Below the pieces are notes generated by a model. That model was not told the origin of the DNA and searched no databases. It was given only the letters and a program-made list of their open reading frames with translations. Source: Celoporthe dispersa (Eukaryota; Ascomycota; Sordariomycetes; Diaporthales; Cryphonectriaceae). Taken from it: DNA of 64,000 nucleotides. The DNA is taken from positions 310,001-374,000 of the forward strand of contig WAID01000008.1 in the NCBI GenBank assembly GCA_016584495.1, given 5' to 3'. Every line of letters begins with the position of its first letter. Position 1 is the stretch's first letter. This document shows, one piece after another, positions 24,316-37,120 of the stretch. Both the position numbers and the translations under genes were made by a program.

Positions 24316-26196
24316 GTCTCTGGTTGTGATGTTTGTTCTTGTGTGTGGGAGGAAGAATGGTTGGTTGCGACAAAATCGCTGGATCGAGTTGTCCTCAAGG
24401 AGGAGGAGGAGGAGAGATGGGTGGTTGGTCGTGTTGGTCGTCAGAGGATGGGCGAGAGACCACTGGGCAAGGCTGCTGAAGGTCAGCTTGTACTGTCCAG
24501 CGAGGGCTCCAGCTGGGGTTGGTGATGTCTTGTGACCAGGTGTTGAGTGGTAGGAGAGGTGATGGAGGAGAAAAAGGGACTGACTGGACACGTGAAGACG
24601 TGTTTGGATTGGGGGGGGGGTCCAGAGAGGTGGTGAAAAACAGCTTGTCCACCACCAAGACAAGGAAGTGAACAGCAGCTGAAGCAGCAGCAGCCTGACT
24701 CCTTCACAAGGCAAGGGGAGGCATGGGCCAGTTCTGGGGGTGATGTGTTGTGCTGTGTGCACGTGGGTGATGGATGTTGTCTGGGGCTTGAGCTTGAGCC
24801 TGAGGCTGGGGTTGAGATCCAAATACCTTTTGGGGGTCCTGAGCTGAGCTGAGTTGTGGAATTGAGATGGAGGACTGGGGCACTGGAGAAGGAAGAAGTC
24901 CAGAGTCAAAAGTCGAACAAGGCACCTTGACGCCTGGCTAAGGCCCTGCAGCTGCGCAGAATGGACGAATTTGGAGTGGTGAGGCGCAGGGCACAGGGGG
25001 GAGGGGAGGGGTGCCCATGCACAGGCCATCTACAAACGACGCTTGCCACCCGCCTAACAACCAGCATGCGATTCACCCCGCCAAACCTGTTAAGGACGTC
25101 AGCTCGACCAAGGTAGTCCGTCCAGCCCCAGTTACTAAGGCTGACCACGGCAAGAAACCTGGGGGAGCCAGGCTACCTGAAAGCAGCCTGCAGGCCTACA
25201 GCCCACACACACACAGAGAGAGAGAGAGCTTGTGTCCAGGCGCCCAAAAAAAAAAAAGGAAAAAAAAAAAAAGGAGGCTCTTCGCTCTTGTTCAGCCTTA
25301 AAAGGCAATCAATTAATTAAATCCACCAGCAACGTGAACTTGGCAGTTCCTTGCAGCCTGCAGGACAACAATGCAGCTGCCAGGGTCTTGGCCCATGCAC
25401 CCAGATAGATCCCTTCCCTCTCCCCTGGCCAAGCTTTCATGATCTCACTACTTCCAGACATGGACAGTATGGATTCCAAGGGAGGTGTATGCTCAAGGTG
25501 CCCTGAGTTGGGAGTAGTCACCAGCAAAGCAGCTCAACAGAGTGCTCAAAATATGAAGCATAACAGATTGCTCTCTACGGGCGGCCTGGTCTTGAGAAGC
25601 TAAGTACAGTTTATCTTGTCTGCCCTGTCAAAAAAAAAAAAAAAACAAGAAGGGAAAGGAAAATAAAAAAGGGCACAAGGGCCCCATATGCCAGAGTAGA
25701 GCTCAGTCTATTGTGAAGGGTGGTAGGGGGGAGAGAGTGAGTGACGGCATCATATCGACATACACACTCTATTGTAGGGCTGTACATGCGTGCCGTAGTA
25801 CCGTGTGCAGTATGGGCAAGTAGCTCCCATCACGTGGGGGCTACATACCCTGGTCGGTAGCTGCGCTTGGAGGGAGGGGAGGCAGGCAGGCACTCAGGCA
25901 CCTGGAGGGCTCCACCCTGGGCGGGGCAGCACTATCAGCCTCTCCTGTCCTGCCTCTTAACTTCCAGAGTGACATGACATGACCTGATGTGCCTCCTCCC
26001 CTCTCGACCTCGCCCAATTACACCACATCACATCAGCCAGAAGATTCTCCCGTTGATGGTGCTCCAGTCCTCCAGGTCCTCTGTCTGACAGGGTAGTACA
26101 CCCTGCTCCCATGGAGGCTACCCGGCACGCACCACTCCTTCAACACCAGATCAGAGAGCCAGCAGCCACAGCAGCTGCTGCCAACGCGTCGTCAAG
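24316..26196. other. intergenic, divergent promoters
   Basis: About 1.9 kb between two head-to-head genes. Holds C/T-rich likely leader sequence upstream of DEF1, a (CA)(GA) tract near 25203-25230, and A-rich runs near 25246-25272 and 25631-25645. No gene was recognised. Confidence 0.55.
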
Positions 26197-27513
26197 ATGC
26201 TCAGCACAAAGATGTTGCTGAATCCCTTCAATGCCTTCTTTCCCAGGGTCCACTATCCCCCCCGCTGAACCAGCGCGAGTCTCAGCGCCTGCTCAAGGCC
26301 TTGACGACCTCCTTCCGCAAGAACCTCGACAAGGAACATGGCTATTGGCCCCAGCACATCTCATCAAACCCGCCCTACTCGCCCGCTGCCGCCATGCCGG
26401 ACCTGACCTCGGACCTCTCGACCTCCTCGGCTGCTGCCCAGACCAGCCACGACCTGCACCGCCGCCCGACCGACCGCCATGTCCGCGCTATCCTCTCCAA
26501 CCCCCTCTTCAGCTATGACCCCTCCAAGGCCACCGCCGTGCTTGCCCGCCGAGCGGGACCCGATGGACGTCTTCGACCAGGCTGTCGCAAAGGGCCTTAT
26601 GAGTCCACAGCGCGCCGCCGGTGTCTTGATCGCAAAGCGTGATGCCATCGCCCAGTCGTCCTCCCTCTCCGTCAACGAGTCCATGGCAGCCTCCGGCACC
26701 GCCCTTCGTGTCCTCCAGTGGCTGCGCTCGTCTGGCCTCGAGCGGGACCTGTCGTTCGTCAAGTGCCAGCCCCTGATCAAGAACCTGATCCCGTTCATGG
26801 TCGAGGAGGGCCTCGAGGAGGTTGCCTGGACCTGGCTGGACCGGTGGATGCGCGGCCACGGCCCTGCGCTGCCCTCCCAGCAGAACACCGCACTGGCCTC
26901 GAACCTGCTCTCTGCCCTGGTAGGCACAAAGATCACCCCGGGCACCACCCTGGACAGCGGCTACGCCTCCATCATACGGGCGGGCGATATGTTCCGCGAG
27001 AACCAGCTCTTTGAGGGCACCGCCATCGACTCCTGGAGGGCCCTGTCCATGGGGTCCACCGTCTTTGCCTGGCAGCGCTCGCGGCCCTCGGAGGCCCTCT
27101 TCGATGCCTTTGCCGCCATGAGCGAGCAGCTGCGGAGGCTGGCCAGGTCTGTCCAGATCGACAGAGCGCATCTCGACCTCCACCACCCCACCCACCCCGA
27201 CGCCACCCTTGCTGTCAGCTATCTCAAGTCACCTATGCTCGAGCGCCTGAGGGACCGTCTGGAACAAGAGGGCCAGACAAGCCAAAAGACAACGCATGAT
27301 ACTGCCGGGTCCCTATCGTCCAAGGCCATTGTGAAGCGGGTTGTTTTCATGGCCACGGATGCTGCTCAGCACCTGACACGGATCGGGCAGGAAGCGGAGG
27401 CTGAACTGGTGGGCAACCTAGTGCTGGAGAACTTTGGAACCTTTTTGCGCCGAGAACTGGGAAATTCCGGGCCTGACCTCCGCATGTTCCAACATGTCGC
27501 TTCTACGGGGTGA
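26197..27513 (+). CDS. conserved fungal protein of unknown function, two frame breaks
   Basis: Not recognised by function. Read in three frames it forms one mostly helical protein of about 438 aa. The start ATG at 26197 gives MLSTKMLLNPFNAFFPR; the frame must gain one base at a C7 run (26257-26263) to continue into LNQRESQRLLKALTTSF and lose one base at CCC (26545-26547) to join TAVLA to ERDPMDVFDQAVAKGLM. After that the frame is open to 27513. The corrected length is divisible by three. The N-terminus lacks acidic residues and could be a mitochondrial presequence (inference). An alternative for the 5' end is a small intron ending at TTTCCCAG (26226-26236) instead of a frame break. No membrane segment or catalytic motif was seen. 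Confidence 0.65.
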
Positions 27514-29339
27514 AGTTAGAAGCACTGTTGCAATCCCGCTCGTACTCATCGAGATCAGCCAGGCTTGCGAGCCGCGCTGTTTGGGGTCATCGTTACGCGA
27601 GCCCCTGCCGACAAAGACGGGTCTGAAGATGCTTTCTGACCGCACAGCGAGAAGAGCAGTTACCGGTGACACTACTGTTCGATTTACAACCTGGGTCCGC
27701 CCGTCTTGGCTCATACGCGATATCCATGGCTCGGCAAATCTGCCATGAGAGGCGCGTCGAGCGCTCTGGCGCGCTTCGAGGACCAAAGGGGGCGGGGGAA
27801 GTCGCTCTCTGCAGAACAACTTGCAGCTAGTCCATACGAGGCTTAAAAGATCAATATTGCTGCCGTTGGCCCCTCTCCTGGCGAGCCGGCGGGCTAGTTG
27901 CTGGACAGCTTCGAGCGCTAAGGAGACGACAGCGCCATAGGGGAGAGGAAGCCTGCCTGCCTGCCTGCCTGCCACTGCGATGGGTGGAACGCAACTATAC
28001 GGCCAATTCTCAATTTCTATGGTGATGGATCACCTGCGCTTTGAGGAAATGCCAAATGTTGTCACCAACGAGAGGCGGCGGCAGCTTTCTCACCCTACGG
28101 GATGAAGCAAGGCCGGGTGTCTAGAGGCTGCCACAGCTATGTTCGTGGTGATGAAGCCCTCCTCCGCACGAGCCGTGGGGTGACATGAGCTCAGACTTAT
28201 GCAGCACAGAGGGAGGAGCTGAGGGGTCGGACAAGCACTGCCGTATCTGCGCAGTAGCCTCGAGAACAAGTAAGATCAGCGTCTTGTTCTGGTGTGACAC
28301 GACAATCAACTCGCATTGTAAAAGTCAGCCATCCCAAAGGTCATAGCGCAGAGGACAGAGGAGTATTGAGATGTCCCGCCCAGCGATCAAGGTAGCCTCA
28401 ACAAGTTTCATGCCTCCAAAGATCATGCCACGATCTCACCCAGCAGACTGAAATCAAGTGCCGTGAACTGTTCATTCGCAAAGCAACTGTACAAATCATG
28501 GCTGGTAGTGTGCTATGTATCTTCTTTTCCCTCTGCGGCACACTGGCTGGTGGTCCACAGCTCAGTCAGGATCGGATCATATATCGGGCGCCGCGGACAC
28601 GGCTTGTCAGATGATAATACACCCCAGACAGGGAGACTATTTGGCTGACTCGTAGTGGAAGGTCCATTGTCAGCCAATCTGCACATGTACAGTATTACAT
28701 GAAATCTTATCCTCAGTCGTGCTGGTAGCTATAGCAAGTAGGAGGACTGAGGCTCCAGGGGTGGTAGCCGATCACCCGCCCGCCGTCCTCTGTCACAGGC
28801 ATTCACAGCAGCGCTCCCCGCGGGAACCATTGCGACCCGAACCGAGGCATAATAATACCGTACGTACACTGCGCACTGCACAGCCAGCACAAGCGCCCGT
28901 ACTGCAGGTGCAGGCCAGCAGCAGGAACACAGGCCAGCAAGCTGAGTGTGACAGACCCAAGCCCAATTGCCTGGGTGCGTGCATATTGTCAGCCCATGTC
29001 ACCTCATCGTCCTGGCACCGAGGAACCAGACAAATCCCGATGCGAATTGTGATAGACAAGAGAACACACAGGCCCGTATTTATGTCTCTCTCCCTGGCCC
29101 TCTCTCTCGGGTGAAGTGAAGAAGGAACAAACAAGGTGAACAATTCCTTCCTCTTGCCTCACCTGCTCCTTCTCTCAACAATTACACCATCACCTCCACC
29201 TTCTCCACCATTTGATCTTCTCCTTCCTTCTTCAACCTCAACGCGCCCTAGGAACAACAGGTACCTTCTGGGCGGGCGAGCCCACGAAAAGCAGCACAGG
29301 ATCCGATATATATAATATATACGTACATATATACAGATC
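27514..29339. other. intergenic region
   Basis: About 1.8 kb between two + genes. Immediately upstream of the dehydrogenase gene there is a C/T-rich stretch and then a TATAT-rich segment (29305-29335). ORFs here lack conserved motifs. Confidence 0.55.
27951..27973. repeat. (CCTG)n tetranucleotide repeat
   Basis: About five CCTG/CTGC units in tandem in the intergenic region. Confidence 0.9.
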
Positions 29340-31138
29340 ATGGCTTCAGGCGCGGAACAGCAGAAACCAGTCCTGGTGATAGGTGGCGGCCTTGCCGGCC
29401 TCGTCGCCGCCTTCGAGATCAGCAGGAACAACATTCCTGTCGTCATCATCGACCAGGAGAACGCCGGCAACCTGGGGGGCCAGGCATTCTGGTCGCTGGG
29501 CGGGATCTTCTGCGTGGACTCGACGGAACAGCGGCGCATGGGCATCAAGGACTCTCGCGAGCTGGCCATGCGGGACTGGCTGCACTCGGCAGCCTTCGAC
29601 CGGGAGAGGGAGGACTACTGGCCGAGGAAGTGGGCCGAGGCGTTTGTGAACTTTGCGACGGACGACATGGAGAGGTATCTCAAGGCGAGGGGCATGGGCT
29701 TCCTGTTCAACGTGGGCTGGGCGGAGAGGGGCGCCGGCAGGGCGGACGGCCACGGGAACTCTGTGCCGAGGTTCCACATCACCTGGGGCGTTGGTCCCGA
29801 GATCGTGCGTGTCTTTGCGGACCCCGTCAAGGCCAAGGCGAAGGAGGGCATCGTGGAGTTTAAGTTCAGGCACATGGTCGACAAGCTGCTGGTCGACGAG
29901 GCCACGGGGCGGGCCGTGGGCGTCAAGGGCCGCATCCTGGCGCCCGACGACTCTCCCCGGGGCGTCAAGACCAGCAGGGACGTCACGGGTGACTTCGAGA
30001 TCTACGGCTCGGCCGTCCTCGTCTCGTCGGGCGGCATCGGCGGCAACGTCGAGGCGGTGAAGGCGGCCTGGCCCAAGGACAGGCTCGGGCCCAAGGTGCC
30101 GGAGAACTTTGTCCTGGGCGTGCCTGCACACGTCGACGGGCGCATGATCAGCATCACAGAGGAGGCTGGTGCCAGCGTGGTCAACAAGGACCGGATGTGG
30201 CAGTATGTCGCGTGAAATCCCCTCCACCCTGCGGCAGGACGCCGCACCTGCAGGATCGGCCGGCTGACGCATTTATAGCTACACGGAAGGGCTCGCCAAC
30301 TGGAACCCCATCTGGCCTGACCATGGCATCCGTGTCCTGCCCGCGCCATCATCACTGTGGCTGGACGCCAATGGCAAGAGGCTGCCGCCGTTCCTGTACC
30401 CCGGAGCGGACACCCTGGCCACGCTCAAGTATATATGCAGCACCGGCTACGACTACACCTGGTTTGTGCTGGACCAGACCATCATCGCGCGGGAGTTCGC
30501 CCTCTCCGGGTCGGAGCAGAACCCTGACCTGGCGAGCAAGAGCTACCTCCAGCTTCTGCTGCAGCGCGTGCTCGGCAGGAAGGGCACCGCCCCCGTGCAG
30601 AAGTTCCAGGAACACGGCGCCGACTTCGTGGTCGAGGACAACCTGCAGGACCTGGTGGCCGGCATGAACCTGCTGGCCAAGGAGCGCGGCGGGCCCCAGC
30701 TCGACTACGCCGAGGTGAAGGAGGTGGTCGACACCCGCGACGGCCAGTTCGACAACGCCTTCTCCAAGGACGCGCAGGCCATGCTTATCCACAACGGGCG
30801 CAACTACTGGCCTGACAAGATCAGCCGCGTCGCGCCGCCCCATCGCCTGCTGGACCCCAAGCACGGGCCCCTCATCGCGGTGCGCATGAACCTGGTCACG
30901 CGCAAGACGCTGGGGGGTCTCGAGACGAACCTGGAGAGCAACGTCGTGCGGCATACGGGCGAGCCCTTCCCGGGCCTGTACGCTGCTGGGGGAGGCGGCG
31001 GGCTTCGGAGGAGGGGGCGTCCACGGGTATAACTCGCTCGAGGGGACGTTCCTGGGAGGCTGTGTGTTCTCAGGCAGAGCTGCTGGTCTCGCCATCACGA
31101 AAGAGCTGACAGGCAAGGTAGCCAACACGAAACTGTGA
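29340..31138 (+). CDS. FAD-dependent dehydrogenase (ketosteroid dehydrogenase / fumarate reductase superfamily)
   Basis: Flavoprotein oxidoreductase; the substrate cannot be told from sequence. Exons 29340-30202 and 30279-31138 (donor GTATGT, acceptor TTATAG). The N-terminal dinucleotide-binding motif VIGGGLAGLVAAFE is followed by the ribose-binding acidic residue in VVIIDQENAGNLGGQAFW, a signature of FAD_binding_2 proteins related to 3-ketosteroid dehydrogenases. Mid-protein VLVSSGGIGGN and C-terminal PGLYAAGE are the second FAD-contact motifs. At a G5 run (30988-30992) the frame breaks: with one base fewer, AAGEAAGFGGGG runs on to HGYNSLEGTFLGG and the stop at 31136-31138, giving 573 aa. 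No signal peptide. The 3' end is convergent with the kelch gene. Confidence 0.87.
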
Positions 31139-31533
31139 CGAAGCGCAGAAAGGACTTGTGTTTTTTTGTCTCTTTTCTTGTCTTTCTCCCTTTTTTCTCT
31201 CTCCTCTTCTCTTGCTGGAGTTTTTCGAGTCAAATTATATTAATTCAAAATGTATTCAAGGGTATCCAAAAAAGAAAAAAAAAAGATGCGAAATGTATGC
31301 GAAAAAGAAATGATTGAGACAAAAGAAAAAAAACCAAACCAAAAAACCCCGGCTTTATGTAGTATATAACACGTGCCCCCAAATCGGAAAGAAAATTAAA
31401 TCAGCATGCTCGTTCGTTACTTCTGACATTTCCCTCGTTGCCTCAAGACCCCCCTCATTCGTCGTCACAAAACCCTGTTTCTTTTCTTTTCTTTTTTTTT
31501 TCCCCTTCCTTTCCTTTCCTTTTCTTTCTCTTT
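31139..31533. other. short convergent intergenic segment
   Basis: A- and T-rich sequence between two stop codons on opposite strands; presumably overlapping 3' UTRs. Nothing else was seen. Confidence 0.6.
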
Positions 31534-33800
31534 TCAATATCCCTCATTATCCTCCAGACCATTCACCACCCGTAAAGCCCTCCTGGGCCCGAGGATCACA
31601 GAGAAGAAGCTGGGCTCCCTCCCCTCGAGCAGTCCCTCGGTCGAGCTCGTGGTGCTGGCGCCACTCCCGCTTCCCGCCCTCGGCCTCCTGCCGCCCGCCT
31701 CACCGCTGCTGCTGGCCTCACCTCCGAGCCCGTACGGCCCGCCGCCCAGGTTGTCCTCGCCCGACGCGCTCCACGGGCTGGGCCGAGACCCGGTGCTGGT
31801 CGGCGTCGCCTTGCTCGCGGTCGGGTCCAGGAGGTTGTTGCCCCTGCCGACCCAGCCAAACGACTCGCCGCCCGCGCTCGACGAGCCGCTCTCGTCACGC
31901 CTGTGTCCGGCGCCGGCGGCTGCCGCCCACGCCTGCTTCTCGCTCATCTCCTGGGCGCGGCGGCTGGACCCCTTGCTGCCCGGCTTCCGGCCGAACGCCA
32001 GCATGCGGCCGAAGCTGCCGTGGCTGGCGGACCGCGCGGGGAAGCGGTTCGTGACGGCGAGGTGGGTCTTGTAGGCGCGGACCTGCCGCCTGTACAGCCA
32101 GGCGCAGTAGCCCAGGTAGCCGGCCGACAGCCCTGCGAGGCACGCGATGACGACGGCGGCGACGAGGCCGCCGCTGGTGCTGCCTGTGCCGCCAGAGGAG
32201 GGCGACGACGATGCTGAGGCGGCGCCGGACTTGGCGGGCGAGGTGATGGTGGCCGTGGCCCCTGAGGCGGTGATGGTGTAGACGGGTGGTTTCCCTGTGG
32301 CAAAGGGGCCTCCGGTGGCGCTCGCGGCGGGTGTTGTCACGGTGGCTGAGCCGGAGGGGCCGCCGCCGATGACGCTGATGACCTCGTCGGGGACGGTGTA
32401 TCCATAGCTGTCGGACAGCACGGTGTTCCCGGCGTCCAGGTCGTCCGAGGGGCTGAGCGCCGTGAAGGACGAGGCCCACTGCAGCGAGGAGGCGTTGAAG
32501 ACGTAGATGCCGGGGCTGTCGCAGGTCGTGACGGTCGTGTTGAAGCCGCCCACAACCACCATCTGCCCGTCGCGGAGGTTGCAGGTGTGACCCGCGCGCG
32601 CAGAGGGGATCGAGGAGCCGGAGTGGGCGATGGGGCCGATCCAGGTGAAGGAGGGGATGGTCAGGATGTACATGTCGTCGTATTGGACTTGATCGCCCTG
32701 TGTGGGGTATGCTTGTTAGAACATGTCGGCTCTTTTTTCTTCTCTTTCTTCTTTTTTCACCAGAGGAAGGAAAAGAAGGAGAAAGAACTCACTGCAGGTT
32801 GCAGGTTCTGGCCACCAAACAGGTAGATCTGAAAACTGCTCGCATCTGGGGCACTGGCGACCACGGTACAAGGGTTCACCCGCACACCCGGCGCGGTGCC
32901 CGTCGACTGCTGGTGGTACCACTGCGAGCTGGCAATATCGTAGACGTCCAGCGTGGACATGTCGTCTGTGAACTCGGTCGCCGTGCCGCCCGCCAGGCCG
33001 ATCAGCACGCCCGACGTGCCCCAGCCGGGCACAAAGACCAGCGCGCCGTCTGCACGCTCGCCGAACCCGGTGCTGGTCTGCAGGCCGCCCTGCGTGATGT
33101 TTCGATAGACGCCCTCGGCAGGGGCGCCTGTTCCCGACAGCGAGGCCACGGCATCGTTGGTGTAGCCGGGGTGGGTGAACTCGAGCAGGCTCTTGAGGTA
33201 GACGCGGGCGACCTGGTCGCTCCAGCCCGGCGTGGTGGAGTCGTCGAGGTGGCCGCCGAAGTACCAGCTCAGGCCCAGCTCAGGGACGCTCACGCCGGCG
33301 CCCTCTGCTGCTCGCTGTAGGGCCACGCCGCCGGCTGCCGAGTTGTTGCCAGCCGACGTCACCAGGCCCGTGTACTCGGTCCACGTGGCGGAGCTGACGG
33401 CGTACTTCCAGGTGCCTACCGCGGCTGGCTCGACGTAAGGATTGTCGGCAAACTCGCCTCCGTAGAGGTAGAGGTTGTTGTAGTCGTTCCACAGGTAGCC
33501 GAGGGCGACTGCTGGGGGCCCACTGGGCTGCGGGAGGCCGGTCAGGGCGGGCGAGCTCAAGTCCCAGGATGTGGTGAGGTCCAGGGTGAGGAAGTCATTG
33601 TTCCAGGTGTTGTTGACCTGGGCCTCGTCCGTCTTGGCCTCACCTCCATAAAGGTACAAGGTGCCGTTCAGGAGGGCAGCTGATAGGAACAGAGTTAAGT
33701 TAGCAAGTAGTGGTGCTATTATCATCACCATCCTCATCCCTATCAACACCACCAACAATAATAACGACAACAACAACAACGACCTGCTGGTGCTGCTCTT

Positions 33801-33838
<38 letters not shown>

Positions 33839-34575
33839 AGTCAAACTTACTTTGCTGGGCCCACCTGGCACACACGTCTGTCGGGCTGTCTGTCCTGACG
33901 GAGATGGGACCTGCGTCCACAACACCGGCGGGATCGTGGTTGCTCCGGCCGACCAGTGGAGCGGCGAGGGCGACGGCGAGGGCGAGCATAGTCATCGCTG
34001 GCACGCCCTGGATGGGAGACGGCGGTGCGCTCGAGCCTCCTGTCCTCACGCGGGGTCTCCTCCCTGCTGTGAGTTTGGCGTACCACGGCGTCTTGGTGGT
34101 CGGTGACTGCGTCGTTGACGAGGATGCTTCGGATGGGGACTGCTGCGGCTGCTGCTGTTGGTGGTGGTGGTGGTGGTAGTCCGTCGTCTCCTCCTCGTTG
34201 TCCCGATGTCCGCCACTTTCAGCTTCATTATCATCATCATCTTCCTCCTCCTCGTCGTGTGCGTGAGCACTTGTGGAACCTTGCTCAGCAGACCTCGTAT
34301 CCAACGGCGGCAGTCTATTGGCGGGCTCCCTCCTCCGCCTCCTCCCCCTCCTGGGTAGGCTCCTCGACAGTAAGAGAAGCGGCATAGTCGTCGTCTAGGG
34401 CTAGGCCCACCTCCCTGAAGACGGACCTCCGGCCCTTCTTGAGGTTGGTGTTAGGCATAGGTGGCGTCCTGGTAGACTCGCGCAGGCGGTCCTGGGTATA
34501 CTGGTGGTTGAATCCTGGCCGACGGGCGTCGACGACGACGGTATGAGAAAAATGAGATAGCTTGTCAGTGGACAT
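31534..34575 (-). CDS. kelch-repeat membrane protein
   Basis: Kelch beta-propeller protein anchored in a membrane; partner unknown. Exons 34575-33851, 33679-32793 and 32697-31534. Order: a hydrophilic N-terminal tail (about 190 residues) with acidic DEEEEDDDD and a HHHHHQQQQ run; a hydrophobic segment MLALAVALAAPLVG (near 194-210); kelch blades with LNGTLYLYGGE, NNLYLYGGEF, LSWYFGGH, FQIYLFGGQ and GQMVVVGGFN; an S/T/G-rich linker; a second membrane segment LVAAVVIACLAGLSAGYLG (near 715-737) followed by the basic stop YRRQVR; and a low-complexity C-terminal tail ending NEGY. At CCC (34328-34330) the frame shifts by one base between EAEE and EPANRLPPL; corrected length 924 aa. The two hydrophobic segments put the propeller on the non-cytosolic side (inference). 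Confidence 0.82.
33804..33835. repeat. (CT)n microsatellite in kelch gene intron 1
   Basis: CT dinucleotide run inside intron 33850-33680, just after the donor GTAAGT on the minus strand. Confidence 0.9.
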
Positions 34576-37120
34576 GATGGAAAGGAAGAGAGAACATAGG
34601 TCAAGGGACCGTGAGCTAGCAAGATGGAAATGTAATTAACTCTTTCGTGATGATACGGATTATACAGCAGGTATGTAATTATGTATCAGTGGGCACCCAT
34701 GACAGAACTAACTAGTCCTTCCAAGGGACGATGAGCCGGACAGCTGCTTGCCCATGGTGATGTTGCCACCTGCAACCAGAGGTCTAGGGAAAGGGGGGGG
34801 GAGGGCGACAGCCAGAGGAGAAAGGAGGATACCTTGTACCTGTGTGGGTGTGGATGAGCAGCAAGGGCCGCATCGATTCGACTGATCAAGACAGGGTTTC
34901 CGGAGGGGGATGAGGTCATACAGCAGAACGGGGAGGGAGAGAGAGCCCCTGGACACAAGAGGTGTAGTTCCACACATGGCACACCACGCAAGACAGTGGC
35001 CCTCTCCCAACCTTGGCTAGGCCTGCCCTTGTCTCCTTGATGTTGATCTGTTTGGTACACACAACAGCAATCTGCTCCGTCCAGGCAGGCCGTGGAGGGT
35101 GGTCGTTCTGGGCAACCTCCTACAGGAAATCAGGCGACGAAGGTCCTGCTGTGACTGCTGTGTCGATACATGTTCTCGCCATGGCCATCCTTCTCTTCTT
35201 CCTCTTGCTCTGATAGACTCTTCGGCCTTGGTCCAGGCGGACCAGGCAGGTCACGGACAGGCGAGCATGGTGCCGGCGATGGAATTACCGGTTCGAGCAG
35301 GTCCCGAGCGATCAGACAAGCCTTGGAGATAGTTCGTCCAGGCCCGAGATCATCCAAAATACACCAACGGCCTAGATAGCAAGAGAAAGAAACACACAGA
35401 AAGGTGGGCGAGAGCCGTGTGTGGGTGGGCAGGGCTATTACCCCGGACTATGATGACAGTAGATGACAGTATAGGGAAGTGAGCCTCGACCTGACTGACA
35501 TCATGCCTGCTTACCGACCAGGGGGCGGGTGCTTCTGCGCGGGGAAGCTCAGAGGCAGAGAGAGAGACAGACGGGAGAGATGTTGGAGGGTGGAGCACAA
35601 GGGGCCGGGGGGGGTGGGAGGGTGAGCGTGGTGGATGGGATGGGTGAATGGACAGTGATGGGCGTCCTGGTGCCCGTGTCCCCAAGCTGGGCAAGTGGCG
35701 CTGGAGATGATGTTGGTGGGTTGGTGTTGGAATATAAACTCGAAACGCTCATTCGACAACCATAAAATCTTGGATGCAGTCCTTGTTCCTGGGCCATGGC
35801 AACAAATCAGGTTTTTTTTCTCTGTACGCCCTGAACAGCCCTGGGCGCTAAAGTTGAGCCGATCATCGATCCAGGTTGTTCAGTCTGTTTTCCCTCCTCC
35901 TCCTCCTCCTCCTTCTTTTTTGTCAGGTCTCTACCAGATCCTATATGGCCGTCTTGGTTGTGTGGGTTGGCGAGCTGGCGTCGGTCACCCTTGTTGTTGT
36001 TATTATGACATGCATCAAGAAGGGTGTTACGGGGAAAAGCTACTATCCTCACCTGTTTCTAATGGTTTCCTGTCAACATCGTTCGGGTACAGCCACTGAT
36101 GATGAGGCAATTGTGGCGGCGTGGGCGGGTGTGGCTGACTTTAATCCCGACCAGGTACTCTCAGTTGTATTCAGGTTGCATGCTCCACAATTCGTATTTT
36201 GGCCCCCAACTTTCCTACGGAAAAACACCGTTTTTTTCGACCTTTTTCACATTCAGCACCACTATATTAAAGCTATTCAGAGATTTACTATATTGTACCG
36301 ACGTTGTATTGGTCGTTGGGACAAGGAGTAGGTGAGTAACGGGTCGTGGAGTTTGAAATCTCACTCTAGTCGGAGCTCTTTGCGCATGTTCTTGTCATTG
36401 CATTTGAGAAATCTTTGGGGGGGGAGCCTCGGTGATTCGGTCCTACTCGAGTGAAGCAACACTCTCTCTGATTGGTCCAATTCAGGCATTGTTCTGTAGG
36501 GAGAATCAGTTTGCAACCAATGTGTATGTCACATTCCAATCTTCATTCTCTTTTTTTTACTTTTTTTCCTTCTGATATAGATGCTTCGGCAACTTCATAT
36601 CTGCTCTACTTTGCACTTATTAGGAGGACTTCCTTTTTTAAGTTTGAAAACCTTTTGACTAGAGAAGCCCAAAAAGACAAGGCTCCCTGCTGGTAGTTTT
36701 CGGAGTGCATTGCCCAGACCCCCGTCTAACGATAAAATCGTCATGGTGGGGACATCTGGCACGCCGGACTCGATTATTTTAGCCGTGGACTTCTCACTTG
36801 CTCCGGACCAGTGACCAAGGACTGAACTCGACATGCGTGGTTATAAGAAGCAGGGACTAGGCTTTAACGGTTGTATGAACAGAGTGCGTTGAGAAGATCC
36901 CGCACGTGTCACCGTCCCATGGGCAGGTAGGTTCCGGTGTCTCCAAAGTCAGAAGCTGCCAATTTGCTGTCGCAGGAGACTGTGTTGCAAGTCGCATTAT
37001 CTGCATGTGGCTACATTTGATTCTCCGCATACCTGTGTATCTTGTTGTCGACATTAGGACCCGTTGTAAAGGAGTCAATAGCATCATAGCCCTATACATA
37101 TATAGTCCCATCGGCCAAGG
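34576..37120. other. intergenic region, increasingly AT-rich to the right
   Basis: About 2.5 kb. The left part is GC-rich promoter-like sequence upstream of the kelch gene; beyond about 36.2 kb the base composition becomes visibly AT-richer. ORFs found here have no conserved motifs. Confidence 0.5.

Noticed and set aside
29346..30272. 308-aa minus-strand ORF opposite the FAD dehydrogenase
   Set aside because: The plus frame has the nucleotide-binding motifs and correct splice sites.
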